The notes: generated from the sequence alone by a model not told the origin. A DNA stretch of 33,286 nt from Candidatus Nealsonbacteria bacterium (GCA_019923605.1 JAHXGM010000006.1:1-33286), one strand, 5' to 3'; shown: positions 25,806-33,248, counted from the first letter of the stretch. A program made the numbers and translations.

Positions 25806-26321
25806 ATAAAAAAAGTACCGATCAATAATCAAATAAGAGCTTCCAAAGTTAGAGTCGTTGATAACGATGGTAAACAAATGGGAGTCTTTCCCCTTTTTGA
25901 GGCAGTAGATATAGCTCGCAAAAGAGGACTTGACCTAGTTCAGGTTACGGAAAAAGTCGATCCACCGGTTTGCAGGATCACTGATTACGGTAAATTTGTT
26001 TACTGGGAAAAAAAGAAAGAAAAGGAAAAGCATGTTAAAAGTGCAAGTAGTGAATTTAAGGGAATTAGATTAAAGTTCGGAATATCTTCACATGACATGG
26101 AGGTCAAAGCAAGGTCCGCAGTAAAATTTCTAAATAAAGGGAACAAAGTAAGGATAGAGTTACCATTGCGAGGTCGTCAAAAAAGCTTAGCCGACTTTGC
26201 AAAAGAAAAGATAACATCTTTTTTAGAAATATTAGAAAAAGAAGTTCCTTTCAAAGTAGAAAGAGAGCTTAAGCAAGAAGGTAGAGGCTTGATGTTAGTA
26301 ATCGCAAAAATTGATAAATAG
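25806..26321 (+). CDS. infC: Translation initiation factor IF-3
   Basis: IF-3 binds the 30S subunit and checks initiator tRNA and start codon. Blocks seen are INNQIRASKVRVVDNDGKQ, EAVDIARKRGLDLVQV, PPVCRITDYGKFVYW, the linker, and the C-terminal domain with GIRLKFGISSHDME and IELPLRGRQ. The first ATG (25878) would remove the conserved first 24 residues or so. Homology continues upstream in frame until a stop at 25788-25790 with no ATG, GTG or TTG. Possible starts are ATA 25806 (used here), ATT 25794 or ATC 25821. Rare starts discriminated against by IF-3 are known for E. coli infC (AUU) and allow self-repression. No Shine-Dalgarno is evident. Confidence 0.9.
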   Translation: MKKVPINNQIRASKVRVVDNDGKQMGVFPLFEAVDIARKRGLDLVQVTEKVDPPVCRITDYGKFVYWEKKKEKEKHVKSASSEFKGIRLKFGISSHDMEVKARSAVKFLNKGNKVRIELPLRGRQKSLADFAKEKITSFLEILEKEVPFKVERELKQEGRGLMLVIAKIDK

Positions 26322-26323
26322 TT

Positions 26324-26509
26324 ATGAAAAAAACAAGAAAATCAATAACAAAAAGGTTCAAAATTACCAAAAACGGAAAAGTTTTAAGAAGAGCTGTTGG
26401 AACCAATCATTATCTTTGCAAAAATGATGGAAAGCAAACAAGGCAAAACAAAAAGTGGATTGAGCTTCTAAAGGTAGATGCCAAGAAAATTAAAAGTTTG
26501 TTAAAATAA
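26324..26509 (+). CDS. rpmI: Ribosomal protein bL35
   Basis: The 61 residues are rich in Lys and Arg and follow the L35 pattern: KKTRKSITKRFKITKNGKV, then GTNHYLCKND with the usual K-rich end. It sits 2 nt after infC and 4 nt before rplT, the standard infC-rpmI-rplT order found across bacteria. L35 binds 23S rRNA in the large subunit. Confidence 0.95.
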   Translation: MKKTRKSITKRFKITKNGKVLRRAVGTNHYLCKNDGKQTRQNKKWIELLKVDAKKIKSLLK

Positions 26510-26513
26510 AAAT

Positions 26514-26861
26514 ATGGCTAGAGTCAAGAGGGGTAAATCAGCCCACAAAAAAAGAAAAAACATACTTCAGCACGTAAAAGGATTCCGCTGGGGAAGAAAG
26601 TCTAAATTTAAGCAAGCTAAAGAAGCTTTAGCTCATGCTTGGACATATGCATTCAGAGATAGGAAAGCAAAAAAGAGAGAGTTCAGAAAACTTTGGCAGA
26701 TAAGAATTGGATCGGCTTGCCAAAAAGAAGGAATGAGTTATAGTAGCTTTATCCACAAGCTAAAAAGTAAAAACATTGAATTAGACAGAAAAGTATTATC
26801 TCAACTAGCCGAAAGTAATCCAGATGTTTTTACCAAAATTGCCGAGGAAGTAAAAAAATAA
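26514..26861 (+). CDS. rplT: Ribosomal protein bL20
   Basis: L20 is an early assembly protein of the 50S subunit. The 115 residues show MARVKRGKSAHKKRKNILQ, GFRWGRKSKFKQAKEA (GYxGxR in most bacteria), YAFRDRKAKKREFRKLWQIRI, MSYSSFIHKLK and IELDRKVLSQLA. In several bacteria L20 represses its own operon by binding a leader; here there is almost no leader before infC, so that control is unlikely or acts elsewhere. Confidence 0.97.
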   Translation: MARVKRGKSAHKKRKNILQHVKGFRWGRKSKFKQAKEALAHAWTYAFRDRKAKKREFRKLWQIRIGSACQKEGMSYSSFIHKLKSKNIELDRKVLSQLAESNPDVFTKIAEEVKK

Positions 26862-26865
26862 TTTC

Positions 26866-26905
26866 AAAAAGAGGACCGCTTTTAAAAAGACGGTCCTTTT
26901 TGTTT
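26866..26905 (+). terminator. Intrinsic terminator after rplT
   Basis: AGGACCG (26872-26878) pairs with CGGTCCT (26891-26897), flanked by an A-run upstream and T5-G-T3 downstream. It begins 5 nt after the rplT stop and ends the smpB-ssrA-infC-rpmI-rplT unit. The A-run makes it potentially bidirectional, but no opposing gene reads into it. Confidence 0.88.
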
Positions 26906-26970
26906 ATACAAGGCGAAGGATTTGATGCTCAATGTAGGGCTGATAACTTTTTTAAATCAAGCCTTTAAAG

Positions 26971-26976
26971 TATAAA
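26971..26976 (+). promoter_or_regulatory. Candidate -10 box for the CapA-like gene
   Basis: TATAAA ends 6 nt before the ATG at 26983; no convincing -35 lies at 16-18 nt spacing. The gene must have its own promoter because a strong terminator precedes it. The short distance would again give a leaderless or nearly leaderless transcript. Confidence 0.35.
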
Positions 26977-26982
26977 AATAAT

Positions 26983-27945
26983 ATGAGATACCTTTTATTA
27001 TTAATAATCATTCTTTCCACTTTAGCCATCGCTCCTAATAGATTAGAAAAAAGTGAAATTGAGCAAGTAGAGATAGAAAAAGAAGAAATCATTCTTCTTT
27101 TCGTTGGAGATATAATGCTTAATCGAGGTGTAGAATATTATATAAAAAGAAATAATGATTGGAGGTGGCCATTTCTTCAAGTAGCTGATTTCCTCAATGA
27201 AGCAGATGTTGTCTTTGGCAATTTAGAAAGTGTAATCTCGGATAAGGGTCATAATGTCGGAAGTATTTATTCATTTAGGGCTGATCCTAAATCAATGGAA
27301 GGGTTAATTTATTCAGGATTTAATATTGTTTCAGTAGCAAACAATCATAGCTTTGACTACACAGGAAAAGCCTTTAGTGATTCTCTTTCGAGACTAAAAG
27401 AGGCCGAGATACTATATACCGGTGGTGGATATTCCAAGGATGAAGCCTACTCCCCCACTATCAAAGAATTAAAAGGAACAAAGATAGGCTTTTTAGGATA
27501 TACTTCTCTTGGCTCTCCCTCATGGGAAGCAACTAGTAATTCTCCAGGAATTGCTTGGATAGATATCCATCGAATTGATAAATTAAGAAATGAAGTAGCT
27601 AGTGCAAAAAATAAAGTTGATTTTCTAATAGTTTCATTTCATTTTGGCGAAGAATATCAAAAAAAACCAAGCAATGAACAAGTAACCATGGCAGAAGCCG
27701 CAATAGATAGTGGGGCTAATCTAATAATTGGCCACCATCCCCACGTTCTTCAGCCTTTAGTGGAATACAAGGATGGATGGATTGCCTATAGTCTTGGTAA
27801 TTTTATCTTTGACCAATATTTCTCAGAAGAAACAACAAGCGCAGCTATATTGAAGGTAGTCATTAAAGGTAAAACAATTAAAAGCGTAGAAATGATACCA
27901 ACTAAAATAAATAACTCTTATCAAGTTACAATATTAGGTCAATAA
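26983..27945 (+). CDS. CapA-family metallophosphatase-like protein
   Basis: The 320 residues match the CapA/YwtB (poly-gamma-glutamate capsule) family with a calcineurin-like fold. Motifs are FVGDIMLNRGVEYY near residue 40, VFGNLESVISD near 78, VANNHSFDYTGK near 110, VSFHFGEEY near 210, and IIGHHPHVLQP near 243, carrying the metal-ligand Asp, Asn and His residues. The N-terminus (residues 2-18) is a hydrophobic helix, so the protein is probably exported or anchored. No capsule synthase genes (CapB/CapC) are nearby, so a general envelope hydrolase role is as likely as capsule synthesis. Its 3' end overlaps tspO tail-to-tail by 12 nt. Confidence 0.87.
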   Translation: MRYLLLLIIILSTLAIAPNRLEKSEIEQVEIEKEEIILLFVGDIMLNRGVEYYIKRNNDWRWPFLQVADFLNEADVVFGNLESVISDKGHNVGSIYSFRADPKSMEGLIYSGFNIVSVANNHSFDYTGKAFSDSLSRLKEAEILYTGGGYSKDEAYSPTIKELKGTKIGFLGYTSLGSPSWEATSNSPGIAWIDIHRIDKLRNEVASAKNKVDFLIVSFHFGEEYQKKPSNEQVTMAEAAIDSGANLIIGHHPHVLQPLVEYKDGWIAYSLGNFIFDQYFSEETTSAAILKVVIKGKTIKSVEMIPTKINNSYQVTILGQ

Positions 27946-28380
27946 AAAAGCCCCTGTAAAAAACAAATGAGACAATGCAAGAGCATTGATTATTGAAATA
28001 TAATTTGACACTCCAACGAAACTGACCCAGATAAGATAAGGAATTAAAAGATAAGCTGCGAGTCTGTTAATCTTTGCAATAACTACAATCATCATAACTA
28101 TTGAGAACCAAAGCGTGATTAAATTAAAAAATGATAAATAGGGATCTTGCATTTCGAAAGACAAAAGACTCCATAGGATATTTAAGAAAAGATTAAGACT
28201 AAAAACAAAAGCAACGTTAGTCCTTTTAATCTTGGTATCGGCGGATGTCCAGGCAAGATAAAAAGAAATGGCTATTAAGAAAAACAAAATATTCCAGACT
28301 ATTGAAAAGAAAAAGAAAGCTGAGCCAAAAATAATAAACAAAGATATGATAAAAATCTTAAAATTAAAACTTTTTATCAT
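27934..28380 (-). CDS. TspO/MBR-family membrane protein
   Basis: The 148-residue protein has about five transmembrane helices and the family's conserved blocks: LNLFLNILWSLLSF, a Trp in ITLWFSIVMM, and AAYLLIPYLIWVSFVGVSNYIS near the C-terminus. TspO proteins bind porphyrins and related ligands and have been tied to oxidative-stress and tetrapyrrole handling. It lies 2 nt behind the superoxide dismutase gene and may share its transcript, which fits an oxidative-stress pairing. The first helix is less conserved. Confidence 0.85.
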   Translation of the reverse strand: MIKSFNFKIFIISLFIIFGSAFFFFSIVWNILFFLIAISFYLAWTSADTKIKRTNVAFVFSLNLFLNILWSLLSFEMQDPYLSFFNLITLWFSIVMMIVVIAKINRLAAYLLIPYLIWVSFVGVSNYISIINALALSHLFFTGAFLLT

Positions 28381-28382
28381 AA

Positions 28383-28979
28383 TTATTTATTTAATCTTTT
28401 ACTAACTACCTCCCAATTTACTATCTTCCAAAATGAGTCAATAAATTTTGCCCTTTCATTTTTATAATCTAAATAATAAGCGTGCTCAAATAGATCAAGC
28501 ACCATCAATATCTTAGCGCCCGGATAAGTATTATTGCCATGTTTCTCAATCTGCATAATAAGTAATTGATCAATTTCTTTATCATATATTAATGCAGACC
28601 ATCCTGACCCCTCAACTGACAAAGATGACGCAGAGAATTCTTTCTTGAAATTATCAAAACTGCCAAAATCATTTTCAATCATTTCTTTTAACTTCCCGCT
28701 TGGTTTAGGATCCCCTTCTCCAGCAGGCATAATGTTCTCCCAAAAAAGAGAGTGGAGAGAATGACCACCGATGTTAAAAGCTAATGACTTAAGGGTTGAT
28801 TTTATATCAATTTCAACTCCATCTATTCTTGATTTATTGATTTTTTCTAAAATCAAGTTGGCTCCAGAGACGTAAGCTTGATGGTGTTTTTGGTGATGTA
28901 TCTGTAGTTGTTCTTCAGATATATAGGGATCTAAATCGGTATAAGAATAATTTAATTCGGGTAGAGAATATTTTTTCAT
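28383..28979 (-). CDS. sod: Superoxide dismutase, Fe/Mn family
   Basis: The enzyme dismutes superoxide to oxygen and peroxide. Metal ligands are visible in HHQKHHQAYV, GGHSLHSLFWENI, and DLFEHAYYLDYKN (Asp and His). The usual Trp of DxWEHAYY is Phe here, a variant also seen in some Fe-type enzymes. I chose the ATG at 28979 (MKKYSLPELNYSY), which gives the normal 198-residue length. An upstream ATG at 29039 would add 20 poorly matching residues and place the TATAAT candidate inside the gene. It is followed closely by tspO. Confidence 0.93.
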   Translation of the reverse strand: MKKYSLPELNYSYTDLDPYISEEQLQIHHQKHHQAYVSGANLILEKINKSRIDGVEIDIKSTLKSLAFNIGGHSLHSLFWENIMPAGEGDPKPSGKLKEMIENDFGSFDNFKKEFSASSLSVEGSGWSALIYDKEIDQLLIMQIEKHGNNTYPGAKILMVLDLFEHAYYLDYKNERAKFIDSFWKIVNWEVVSKRLNK

Positions 28980-29009
28980 AGTTTTAAATATTATTTTACT
29001 TCTCATATA

Positions 29010-29039
29010 ATTATAAATACCAATAATTACTGAGGACAA
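29010..29039 (-). promoter_or_regulatory. Candidate sod promoter
   Basis: On the minus strand TTGTCC (29039-29034, 4/6) and a perfect TATAAT (29015-29010) are 18 nt apart. The predicted transcript starts near 29003, giving a leader of about 24 nt before the ATG at 28979. This supports the shorter sod start. Confidence 0.45.
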
Positions 29040-29106
29040 TATGATTAAGGCGCTCTTTATAATTTGTTTCCGCTAACATTAAGTAGTTTAGCGTATTTTG
29101 TAAGTT

Positions 29107-29132
29107 CGTTTAAAAAAGAATCGATTCTTTCT
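29107..29132 (-). terminator. Weak terminator after ldh
   Basis: The perfect 16-bp palindrome AAAGAATCGATTCTTT (29115-29130) can fold with a TCGA loop. On the minus strand it is followed by a T-run, about 45 nt beyond the ldh stop. The stem is A+T rich, so efficiency is doubtful; a protein-binding palindrome is the other reading. The rest of the gap 28980-29174 shows no gene. Confidence 0.4.
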
Positions 29133-29174
29133 TAATAACTCTTATCCTCCATTTCTCCTTTCTTGTTAAAAAGA

Positions 29175-30098
29175 TTATTCACTTAAAGAATTTGCAACCT
29201 TTTTAATCTTTCTTGCCGATTCTTTTAAAAGCCTCTTTTCTTCAGCATCAATGTCTATTTCCAATCTTTCTATTACCCCATCTCTACCCAAGACAACTGG
29301 CAAGCTCAAGCAAACATCTTTAATTCCATACTCTCCTTCAAGATAATAGGATATTGGAAGAACACGTTTTTTATCAAATAATATACTCTCAACAATCTGG
29401 GTCGTTCCAGCTGCTATAGCATAATAGGTCGCTTGCTTTCCCTCAATTATTGCATAGGCTGCATTTTTAGCTTTCTGAAAAATATCTTTTTTAATTTCTG
29501 GTGATATTTGTTTAAATTTCCTAACTAATGTATTTCCAATGCTCGCTGTGCTCCAAAGAGGAACTTCGCTATCTCCATGTTCCCCTACTATATAAGCATG
29601 GACACTTTGAGGATTAACATTTAAATATTGACCTAATAGAAACCTGAAACGAGCCGAATCGAGAATGGTACCGGTTCCAATTATTCTTTTTTTATTCTTA
29701 GGAAATTTCTTGATTGTAAGATAAGTTAAAACATCAACTGGATTTGTTACCATTAAAACAATGACATTTGGATTGTTTTTAAAAACTTGAACTGCTACAT
29801 CTTCAATTATAGCCGAATTTTTCTTAACCAAATCTAGCCTACTCTCTCCTGGCTTTTGTTTTGCCCCACAACAAATAATTACTATCTTACTATCTGATAC
29901 ATCTTTATAACTACCCACCTTCACCTTTGTGTAACCCCAGAAAGGGACTGAGTGCTGAAGATCCATAACTTGAGAAATAGCTAGTTTCTTATTAATATCT
30001 ATTATTGCTATTTCTTCGGTGATATTGGCGGCAATTAAACTATAAGCAGTTGTACTACCTACAAACCCTGCCCCAATTATTGTTATTTTATTTTTCAT
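29175..30098 (-). CDS. ldh: L-lactate dehydrogenase
   Basis: LDH reduces pyruvate to L-lactate and regenerates NAD+. The Rossmann motif is IIGAGFVGSTTAY, the NAD-specific Asp is in IAIIDINKK, and the mobile loop reads GAKQKPGESRLDL. The Gln before KPGESR marks lactate rather than malate dehydrogenase, where Arg occupies that place. Catalytic His lies in VGEHGDSE near residue 178. 307 residues is normal. With the ferredoxin oxidoreductase genes in this window broken, LDH may be the main exit for pyruvate in this organism (inference). Confidence 0.93.
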   Translation of the reverse strand: MKNKITIIGAGFVGSTTAYSLIAANITEEIAIIDINKKLAISQVMDLQHSVPFWGYTKVKVGSYKDVSDSKIVIICCGAKQKPGESRLDLVKKNSAIIEDVAVQVFKNNPNVIVLMVTNPVDVLTYLTIKKFPKNKKRIIGTGTILDSARFRFLLGQYLNVNPQSVHAYIVGEHGDSEVPLWSTASIGNTLVRKFKQISPEIKKDIFQKAKNAAYAIIEGKQATYYAIAAGTTQIVESILFDKKRVLPISYYLEGEYGIKDVCLSLPVVLGRDGVIERLEIDIDAEEKRLLKESARKIKKVANSLSE

Positions 30099-30158
30099 AT
30101 TTTAATGATTTAATTTAATTAATATTAACATAAATTAGACTTTCTTTGAAATAGAAAT

Positions 30159-30171
30159 TATAATCTATAAT
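30159..30171 (+). promoter_or_regulatory. AT-rich divergent promoter region, ldh / OLD-type gene
   Basis: Two perfect TATAAT boxes on the plus strand (30159-30164 and 30166-30171) lie 36 and 28 nt before the OLD-type gene. TAGACT at 30136-30141 is 17 nt from the first. The 101-nt gap is extremely A+T rich and must also serve ldh on the other strand, so individual boxes are not reliable. Confidence 0.35.
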
Positions 30172-30199
30172 ATATAACATTATTAAATCATTCTTATCT

Positions 30200-31465
30200 A
30201 TGCGAATTAAACAATTAGAGGTAAATCGATATAAGAGTATTGAAGATCCGATATTAATTAATAATTTCTCTAATCTTCACATATTAGTTGGTCCAAATAA
30301 TGCAGGTAAAACAAATGTTCTTGATGCAATTAATATTTTCTTTGATCAAAGTTTAGATAAAGAACGTTTTGCAGACCGAAAGGCTTCAATGAAAATTACT
30401 ATAGAAAAAGACGGTCAAGAATATGCACTAGAATATTTTGGACCCCCGTTTAATGATCAAAGCGAGACCATATTAAAGCTAAAAAAACATTTCGTACGAA
30501 TTGGAGATGCATCATTGATATACGGACTGATACCTCAAGAATTAAAATATTTTGCACAAAATTATCCCAAAAAATACAGGGAATTTTCTTTAACGCTTAG
30601 AGATTATTTTAAAGATGTTGAAATTAGTGAAGAGCTTTTCGTTTTAAGCGTTCATGCTGAAGAAAAAAAACATCGACCCCTAAGAAGAATAGGAGAAGGA
30701 TTCAAGCGCCTTTTTGTAATACTTTTTTACTTCTTTCATCCAGAATACAATATTATACTCATTGATGAGCCCGAGCTTCATCTTCATCCCTCAATAATTA
30801 AAAAACTTCTTTTTATTCTTAAGGAAAAAGACTTACAAAAACAGATTTTCCTAACCACCCATCACCCAACATTTATTCAAGCAAGCTGCCTTCAATATGT
30901 ATGGAGAATTTCAAAGAATAAAAATGAGAGCACGGTTATACACGGACTTAATAGCTCTAATATAAATGCAGATCGCTTTATTCAAGAAATAAATGACGAC
31001 AATTCAAGTATGCTATTTTCAGACAAAGTTCTCCTCGTAGAAGGCATATCTGATAAAATATTTATGCAAGAGATATTGGACCGTTTTTATCAAAAGGAAA
31101 AAGACATAAAAGTAGTTTATACCGGAGGTAAAGGAACAGTTGATCTCTATGCTAAACTCTGTAATATCTTTAATATTCCCTGCGCTATTATGCTAGATGG
31201 TGATGCACTATACTCACCATCGCTTCAAAAAATGAAAGGTATTAATTTTATAAAGAAAAATATTTCAAATAAAGAAAAAATTAAAAGACTAAAAGACCTC
31301 GAGATATTTATTCTAGAAAGAGACCTAGAGTATACCTTTCCCAAGAGATACAAAAGAAGAGAGACTAAACCGCTAAATGCGCTTTTCGTATCTCGTAGAA
31401 TGACAGCTCAAGATCTTGATGGTCCAAGAATGAGAATTATAAAAGAAGTCATGGAAACAATCTAG
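30200..31465 (+). CDS. OLD-type ATPase with TOPRIM nuclease domain
   Basis: The 421-residue protein joins an SMC/ABC-like ATPase with a TOPRIM domain, the layout of OLD-family nucleases. Walker A is GPNNAGKT at residues 31-38. The signature-like segment RIGEGFKRLFV lies near 163-173, Walker B is IILIDEPE at 185-192, and the switch His is in LTTHHPTF near 221. TOPRIM residues are E281 in LLVEGISDK and D333/D335 in MLDGDA, with a further acidic motif LERDLEYTF. It is shorter than classic OLD proteins (about 550-600). Relatives act in anti-phage defence (e.g. P2 Old, GajA with GajB), but no UvrD-like partner adjoins it. It stands alone on the plus strand. Confidence 0.83.
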   Translation: MRIKQLEVNRYKSIEDPILINNFSNLHILVGPNNAGKTNVLDAINIFFDQSLDKERFADRKASMKITIEKDGQEYALEYFGPPFNDQSETILKLKKHFVRIGDASLIYGLIPQELKYFAQNYPKKYREFSLTLRDYFKDVEISEELFVLSVHAEEKKHRPLRRIGEGFKRLFVILFYFFHPEYNIILIDEPELHLHPSIIKKLLFILKEKDLQKQIFLTTHHPTFIQASCLQYVWRISKNKNESTVIHGLNSSNINADRFIQEINDDNSSMLFSDKVLLVEGISDKIFMQEILDRFYQKEKDIKVVYTGGKGTVDLYAKLCNIFNIPCAIMLDGDALYSPSLQKMKGINFIKKNISNKEKIKRLKDLEIFILERDLEYTFPKRYKRRETKPLNALFVSRRMTAQDLDGPRMRIIKEVMETI

Positions 31466-31468
31466 AAA

Positions 31469-32614
31469 CTATAAAACAAATAAATAGTAAAAAGAAAGGT
31501 AGAATAATATCGCAGCACCAATAATACTAATTATAGTCATAAATGGACCGGATGTTATCCAGATCTTTTGAGTAAATACTGCGACTAAAAAGATAACCAA
31601 TTCATCAAGCATATAAAAGAAAAGGTACATGCCTATGTAGAATAACGACATTCCTAATGATAAATCAGCTTGAGATAGAATTCCCGCAAATATCACTGGG
31701 AAAACGGCCGAACAAGGAAATTCAACTATAGTAACTATTGTTGCGAAAACAATAACTCCGCCTAAAAGGGACAAAATCCCCTTTTTACTTTTAAAAGACT
31801 CCTCTATCTTTTTAGTCGCATTTGATATTATCTTGTTTTCCGCACTCTCACAAACTGGACCCTCTTTTCTAAATTTAAGAAACTGTTTAATAAAATAAAT
31901 TCCGCCTAAAAATGAAGCAAGTCCAATAAACACCCTCATCGCCAGTAAATGAGGACCGAGAACAGAAAAAAGCTGGTGCCACATAAAGACCAACAGACCG
32001 TAAACAACCACTGTTATTAAAATAAATAATCCGCCGAAAAGCAGAATCATTTTTCTTGATTTAAGAGTGAATACTAGGGATAATATTAAAACCAAAGCCC
32101 CTAATGAACAAACATTAAATCCGTCTATTATTCCTATTGTTATAGCAAGGGCCCCTAAAGACCAATCTTGCACATTAATATCACCAATAATCGGAAGGGA
32201 AAAAGAATCCTCTTCTTTACTATTATCATTTCCTGATAACTCTCTAATAACTGCATTTTCAATTCTCTGACCAATTTCCTGGTTAAAACCAACAAAAAAG
32301 TTATTCCCGATAAAAGTCATTGGCACGCTACCCAGATATCTTTCTGCGTCTGGGTTTTTCTCAATAAAACCCGTTAAGAGATCAATGCTTGATTGCTCAC
32401 TAATCGAGTAATCATTAATTCTAAGATCCGGATATTTATCCCTTAAATCTTCTAAAAATACTTTTTGTTCTTCACAGAAAGGACAGCCTTTAGCCCAAAA
32501 GAAATGAAGCTCGACCTCTCCTTCAGAAGCTGATACAGTTACCGCAAAAGCTAAAAAGGCTGTTATAAAAATTAGAGTGGCTATTAACAGCCATTTTGAA
32601 AAATTTTTAATCAT
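31469..32614 (-). CDS. Thioredoxin-like domain fused to CcdA/DsbD-like membrane domain
   Basis: The 381 residues begin with a signal helix (about 8-28, ending near VSAS). A thioredoxin/glutaredoxin-like domain follows with the redox motif CPFC at residues 44-47. From about residue 155 there are six to seven membrane helices. Two intramembrane Cys, in GFNVCSLGALVL and VEFPCSAVFPV, occupy places comparable to the electron-relay cysteines of CcdA/DsbD. The likely role is moving reducing or oxidising equivalents across the membrane to extracytoplasmic disulfides. The domain order (thioredoxin first) is unlike E. coli DsbD. The stop lies 3 nt from that of the convergent OLD-type gene. Confidence 0.78.
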   Translation of the reverse strand: MIKNFSKWLLIATLIFITAFLAFAVTVSASEGEVELHFFWAKGCPFCEEQKVFLEDLRDKYPDLRINDYSISEQSSIDLLTGFIEKNPDAERYLGSVPMTFIGNNFFVGFNQEIGQRIENAVIRELSGNDNSKEEDSFSLPIIGDINVQDWSLGALAITIGIIDGFNVCSLGALVLILSLVFTLKSRKMILLFGGLFILITVVVYGLLVFMWHQLFSVLGPHLLAMRVFIGLASFLGGIYFIKQFLKFRKEGPVCESAENKIISNATKKIEESFKSKKGILSLLGGVIVFATIVTIVEFPCSAVFPVIFAGILSQADLSLGMSLFYIGMYLFFYMLDELVIFLVAVFTQKIWITSGPFMTIISIIGAAILFYLSFYYLFVL

Positions 32615-32633
32615 ATAATAAAACTGTATTGAA

Positions 32634-33233
32634 TTACCATCTTAAAATAAACTCATGGTAAGAATCACCCTTATGAACACATTTAGTTTCTTCGATTTCT
32701 TTTTTACCTTGAACAACAAAATCAAGCATCCCAATAAAAAATCCTTCTAAATAATAACATCCTACCGGATGAAAATTATATCCATGTATCCTAACGATCC
32801 CGTATCTTTTTTCGTTATTAACTTCGACTGTTTCAGCAGACCCAAAATCAACATATTTATCCCAATTAGAAGGAGCCTGCTCAAACATTTTCTCTACCGA
32901 AATGAAATATTTTGCAATAACTCTTGTTATTAGGGCTAATTTTACAGCCGCCCTCCCTAATTCAAAAATGTCTTCTTTCCCCCATTTAAATATTTCTGTA
33001 CATAAGAAATAAATCAAAATATTTACACTTTTAGGGTACCACTTCAATCGTTCTATATTATTAAAATCAATTGGATAACCCAATCTCTTTAGCTCATTTT
33101 CTACATCTTTTAACCCATTATCTCCTTCTCTTTGTTTGATATAGGAAATGGTACTCAAAAGCAAGTCGCCTCGAGCATTACCATGAACAGACATTATTTG
33201 ATCAGCAACTTTTTGTCTTTCTTCTTTTTCCAT
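32634..33233 (-). CDS. V4R/DUF2378-like protein, function unknown
   Basis: I do not recognise a firm family. The 199 residues are soluble. The N-terminal half has a helical look with WYPKSVNILIYFL and LGRAAVKLALITRVIAKYF. The C-terminal half has GYNFHPVGCYYLEGFF, then GKKEIEETKCVHKGDSYHEFILRW. This tail resembles the end of V4R (4-vinyl-reductase-like) ligand-binding domains, where a CxxxGxxxCxFxxxW pattern is usual; here the second Cys is replaced by His (Y-H-E-F). Such domains bind small ligands or hydrocarbons and often act as sensors. It lies 19 nt upstream of the thioredoxin-CcdA-like gene and is probably co-transcribed. Confidence 0.5.
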   Translation of the reverse strand: MEKEERQKVADQIMSVHGNARGDLLLSTISYIKQREGDNGLKDVENELKRLGYPIDFNNIERLKWYPKSVNILIYFLCTEIFKWGKEDIFELGRAAVKLALITRVIAKYFISVEKMFEQAPSNWDKYVDFGSAETVEVNNEKRYGIVRIHGYNFHPVGCYYLEGFFIGMLDFVVQGKKEIEETKCVHKGDSYHEFILRW

Positions 33234-33239
33234 AGTTAA

Positions 33240-33248
33240 GATTCTAAC
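33240..33248 (-). promoter_or_regulatory. Candidate extended -10 for the V4R-like gene
   Basis: On the minus strand TGTTAGAAT (extended -10, TAGAAT 5/6) ends about 7 nt before the ATG at 33233; no good -35 is seen. The spacing repeats that found at smpB and the CapA-like gene. The remaining bases to the window end show nothing else. Confidence 0.35.

Noticed and set aside
28980-29039. N-terminal extension of sod from an upstream ATG
   Set aside because: The extra 20 residues do not match the family and overlap a promoter-like TATAAT; the ATG at 28979 gives the normal N-terminus.
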